A DNA stretch of 8,912 bases, from the NCBI GenBank assembly GCA_027080245.1, contig JALWSN010000055.1, positions 1 to 8,912 on the forward strand, in the 5' to 3' direction. This stretch comes from Ignavibacteriales bacterium (GTDB taxonomy: Bacteria; Bacteroidota; Ignavibacteria; Ignavibacteriales; Melioribacteraceae). Of this stretch, positions 7,334 to 8,912 are shown piece by piece; positions within the stretch are counted from its first letter, which is position 1, and each line of letters begins with the position of its first letter. The position numbers were made by a program, and so were the translations under genes. A model generated the notes under the pieces. It saw only the letters and a program-made list of their open reading frames with translations. It ran no database searches and had not been told where the DNA came from.

Positions 7334-7364
7334 TTGAAATAATGGAGTAAATGTCTTATTTTTG
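7334..7364 (+). promoter_or_regulatory. Promoter of the peroxiredoxin gene
   Basis: TTGAAA (7334-7339) and TATTTT (7357-7362) are spaced by 17 bases, fitting a sigma-70-type promoter. The same stretch also reads TTTG (7333-7336), 20 bases, then TATTTTTG (7357-7364). That matches the Bacteroidota -33/-7 form TTTG...TAnnTTTG. Either reading predicts a start about 25 bases before the ribosome site AAGGAGG (7383-7389). Confidence 0.6.
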
Positions 7365-7394
7365 TAACGTTAAAAATAATCTAAGGAGGAAAAA

Positions 7395-8039
7395 ATGTTA
7401 GTAACTAAAAAAGCGCCGGATTTCAAAGCAACGGCAATCATGCCCGGCAACGAATTCAAAGAAATTAGCTTGTCCGATTACAAAGGTAAGAAGGTAGTTT
7501 TGTTCTTTTATCCAATGGATTTCACGTTTGTTTGTCCCACTGAAATTATCGCTTTCAATCACAGATTAAGCGAGTTCGAAAAGAGGGGAGTTCAGGTTTT
7601 AGGCTGCTCCACGGATTCTCATTTCAGCCATTGGGCATGGAAGAATACGCCCGAAGATAAAGGCGGAATTGGCAATGTACAATATCCAATTATTGCCGAT
7701 GTCGACAAATCCATTGCAAGGAAATACGACGTGCTGGTAGGCGCGCAGGAAGCTTACGTTGAAACTGACGACGAAGCAGGTTACACTACTGTTGGCGGCG
7801 AGGTAGCTTTACGCGGCTCGTTCCTGATCGACGAGGAAGGAATTGTTCGTCACGCAGTAATTAATGACCTGCCTTTAGGCAGAAATATTGACGAGATGTT
7901 GCGAATGGTTGACGCGTTAACTTTCTTCCAAAAGCACGGCGAAGTTTGCCCTGCAGGTTGGGAAGAAGGCAAGGAAGGAATGAAAGCAAGCATAGACGGC
8001 GTTGCGGAATATTTGGCGCATCACGTCGAAGAACTTTAA
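7395..8039 (+). CDS. Typical 2-Cys peroxiredoxin (AhpC/Prx1 class)
   Basis: The 214-residue thiol peroxidase would reduce H2O2 and organic peroxides in the cytoplasm. The peroxidatic site FYPMDFTFVCPTE (38-50) contains Cys47, with Thr44 and Pro40 in the usual places. Arg140 in ALRGSFLID is the active-site arginine. The resolving cysteine is Cys185 in GEVCPAGW. A GGIG motif (90-93) corresponds to the GGLG loop of overoxidation-sensitive enzymes, but the C-terminal YF partner motif is not present as such (YL at 206-207). About 16 extra residues lie between YDVL (111-114) and GEVALRG (135-141), where relatives have a short turn; they are acidic and Tyr-containing. AAGGAGG precedes the ATG by 5 bases. 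The gene has its own promoter and terminator and stands alone; no AhpF-type reductase is adjacent, so the electron donor is unknown (thioredoxin is usual). Confidence 0.96.
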   Translation: MLVTKKAPDFKATAIMPGNEFKEISLSDYKGKKVVLFFYPMDFTFVCPTEIIAFNHRLSEFEKRGVQVLGCSTDSHFSHWAWKNTPEDKGGIGNVQYPIIADVDKSIARKYDVLVGAQEAYVETDDEAGYTTVGGEVALRGSFLIDEEGIVRHAVINDLPLGRNIDEMLRMVDALTFFQKHGEVCPAGWEEGKEGMKASIDGVAEYLAHHVEEL

Positions 8040-8062
8040 TTATTGAATTGTTTCGTCTGTTG

Positions 8063-8093
8063 AAAGCCGCTCTTAGTCAGAGCGGCTTTTTTT
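8063..8093 (+). terminator. Rho-independent terminator of the peroxiredoxin gene
   Basis: AAAGCCGCTCT (8063-8073) pairs perfectly with AGAGCGGCTTT (8079-8089) around the loop TAGTC, with seven T at 8087-8093. It begins 23 bases after the peroxiredoxin stop codon. Confidence 0.92.
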
Positions 8094-8143
8094 GTGCAAA
8101 AAATTTCAAAAAGTTATTCTTTTTTAAGCTTCTCCAACTAAAT

Positions 8144-8211
8144 CACATCTGTACAAAATAAATTGAATAGCAATGAATTTTAAACGGGAGCGCTTTCTCA
8201 AATATTTTTTG
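8144..8211 (+). repeat. Composite repeat, tail-only copy C
   Basis: The sequence starts CACATCTGTACAAAATAAATTG and has ATTG-AATAG-CAAT (8162-8174), then AGCGC and AAATATTT. It matches the tail of copy A (393-460) with changes, and its first 40 bases also match copy B (8425-8464). The hairpin core is missing here. It sits about 50 bases after the peroxiredoxin terminator. Confidence 0.65.
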
Positions 8212-8273
8212 GGGCAACCAATCACGCTCTAATGAAGGGGGTTAAAGTTAAAAGATAATCCCTTCAAGTTTAC

Positions 8274-8470
8274 TACTTAATATTCTTAAGAGTCTCCCAA
8301 CAACTCCACCCCAGCCCTCCTCTTGAGAAGAGGAGGGAGAACTTCAAAAGCGCTGTTCACATTTAAAAGCCCCCTTCTCTTTGCAAGAGAAGGGGGTTGG
8401 GGGTAGAGTTCTTTGAAAAGCAACCACACCTGTCCAGAATAAATTGAATTACAATGTATTTTGAAGAGAA
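8274..8470 (+). repeat. Composite intergenic repeat, copy B
   Basis: It has the same block order and orientation as copy A. (1) A CTTAATATTCTTAAGA start. (2) A perfect 10-bp hairpin CCCTCCTCTT-GAG-AAGAGGAGGG (8315-8337). (3) The conserved core 8343-8419 with the 12-bp stem CCCCCTTCTCTT/AAGAGAAGGGGG (8370-8381 and 8385-8396, loop TGC). (4) The CACACCTGTCCAGAATAAATTG tail with ATTG-AATTA-CAAT (8443-8455). The first hairpin differs in sequence from that of copy A but keeps its pairing, which suggests that the structure is selected or regenerated. Confidence 0.8.
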
Positions 8471-8490
8471 GGGGGCTTGAGGGTAGAGTT
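8464..8490 (+). repeat. Half copy of the repeat core
   Basis: The stretch AAGAGAAGGGGG followed by CTTGAGGGTAGAGTT matches bases 355-381 with two mismatches. Only the right arm of the core hairpin is present, fused directly to the tail of copy B; the left arm is missing. Confidence 0.6.
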
Positions 8491-8510
8491 GCAAAGACTA
8501 AAGTAAGTCC

Positions 8511-8534
8511 TTCGCCGCGAAATTAATTGGCGAA
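8511..8534. promoter_or_regulatory. Inverted repeat, possible upstream activator site
   Basis: TTCGCC (8511-8516) and GGCGAA (8529-8534) form 6-bp arms around a 12-base spacer. The centre is about 137 bases upstream of the start predicted from the sigma-54 promoter, in the usual range for binding of a bacterial enhancer-binding protein. That role is inferred from position only. Confidence 0.35.
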
Positions 8535-8633
8535 AATTCACCGCCAAAGGTAAGATTTCACCATTTGAACGATTTGTTAAAATTCCAATTTGCTTAATTC
8601 AGTCAAAAAAGAGGGAAAATAAATTTATTTTTA

Positions 8634-8649
8634 TGGCACATTAGTTGCA
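8634..8649 (+). promoter_or_regulatory. Sigma-54 (RpoN) -24/-12 promoter
   Basis: TGGCAC, five bases, TTGCA matches the sigma-54 consensus, with GG at 8635-8636 and GC at 8647-8648 exactly 12 bases apart. The predicted transcript starts near 8660, leaving a leader of about 52 bases with AGGAGG at 8702-8707 before the downstream gene. Sigma-54 promoters need an ATP-driven activator, so the gene is probably tightly switched. Confidence 0.8.
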
Positions 8650-8711
8650 TTGTTTAAAATCGTGACATCTGGGGTTCACAGAAACAATAATTAACTTAAT
8701 CAGGAGGATGT

Positions 8712-8912
8712 ATGAAAAAAATATTTTCAATCCTTACCGTTCTTCTCGTCATGGGGTGGGGGAGCAACGCGTTCGCTCAGATTTCGTGGTCCGGCGATCT
8801 GCAAGTCCGTCCCCGTTACGACATGAAAGATTACGGAAAATACGGCGGCGTGAAGAACGACATGTACTACATGATGCGAGCTCGCTTGAATATGAAAGTA
8901 AATATCGGCGGC
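8712..8912 (+). CDS. Probable outer-membrane porin-like protein, N-terminal part (cut by window end)
   Basis: The first 67 residues are present and the frame is open to the last base of the window. Residues 1-22 form a Sec signal peptide (MKKIFSILTVLLVMGWG then SNAFA), with likely cleavage after AFA, leaving Gln23. The mature start ISWSGDLQVRPRYDMKDYG followed by alternating polar and hydrophobic residues (MRARLNMKVNI, 55-65) looks like the first strands of an outer-membrane beta-barrel, as in porins of this group of bacteria. The substrate cannot be told, and a non-porin barrel is possible. The start is set by AGGAGG four bases upstream (8702-8707). It is preceded by a sigma-54 promoter and appears to be a separate transcription unit. 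Confidence 0.8.
   Translation, partial: MKKIFSILTVLLVMGWGSNAFAQISWSGDLQVRPRYDMKDYGKYGGVKNDMYYMMRARLNMKVNIGG

Noticed and set aside
7946..8161. Plus-strand frame overlapping the peroxiredoxin 3' end
   Set aside because: It is out of frame with the peroxiredoxin and reads through that gene's terminator into repeat sequence.

Overview
The window reads as chromosomal DNA from an AT-rich Gram-negative bacterium. It carries a TolC-type outer-membrane channel, a lipoprotein adaptor, an RND pump and the start of an outer-membrane barrel protein. Strong AAGGAGG ribosome-binding sites, a clear sigma-54 promoter and the style of the proteins fit the Ignavibacteriota/Chlorobiota side of the FCB group better than classical Bacteroidia, which rarely use Shine-Dalgarno sites. 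This placement is inferred from the look of the sequence and was not checked by any search.

Layout from left to right. Bases 1-30 hold a plus-strand terminator for a gene outside the window. Bases 30-720 have no credible gene: there is a long two-tier hairpin (130-182), a composite intergenic repeat (copy A, 242-460), an inverted partial copy (456-498), and a 26-bp direct repeat at 242-267 and 583-608. Bases 681-6994 form one minus-strand transcription unit, read right to left: a palindromic operator (6964-6994), a TetR-family regulator, a TolC-like channel, a lipoprotein membrane-fusion protein, an RND pump and an intrinsic terminator. Bases 6949-7394 separate this operon from a divergent 2-Cys peroxiredoxin, which has its own promoter and terminator. 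Bases 8094-8711 are again gene-free and repeat-rich (copies C, B and a half copy). They end in a -24/-12 promoter driving a secreted, probably porin-like protein that runs off the right edge.

How the genes work together. The four-gene operon encodes a complete tripartite efflux system: inner-membrane RND pump, periplasmic adaptor and outer-membrane channel, with its own repressor placed first, so autoregulation is likely. The most unusual point is that the pump lacks the residues that normally relay protons: the TM4 Asp-Asp pair reads Ser-Asn and the TM10 Lys reads Asn. The peroxiredoxin is a separate antioxidant gene with both catalytic cysteines and a small insertion before the active-site arginine. 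The efflux and peroxiredoxin genes lie between two same-orientation copies of one composite repeat about 8.03 kb apart.
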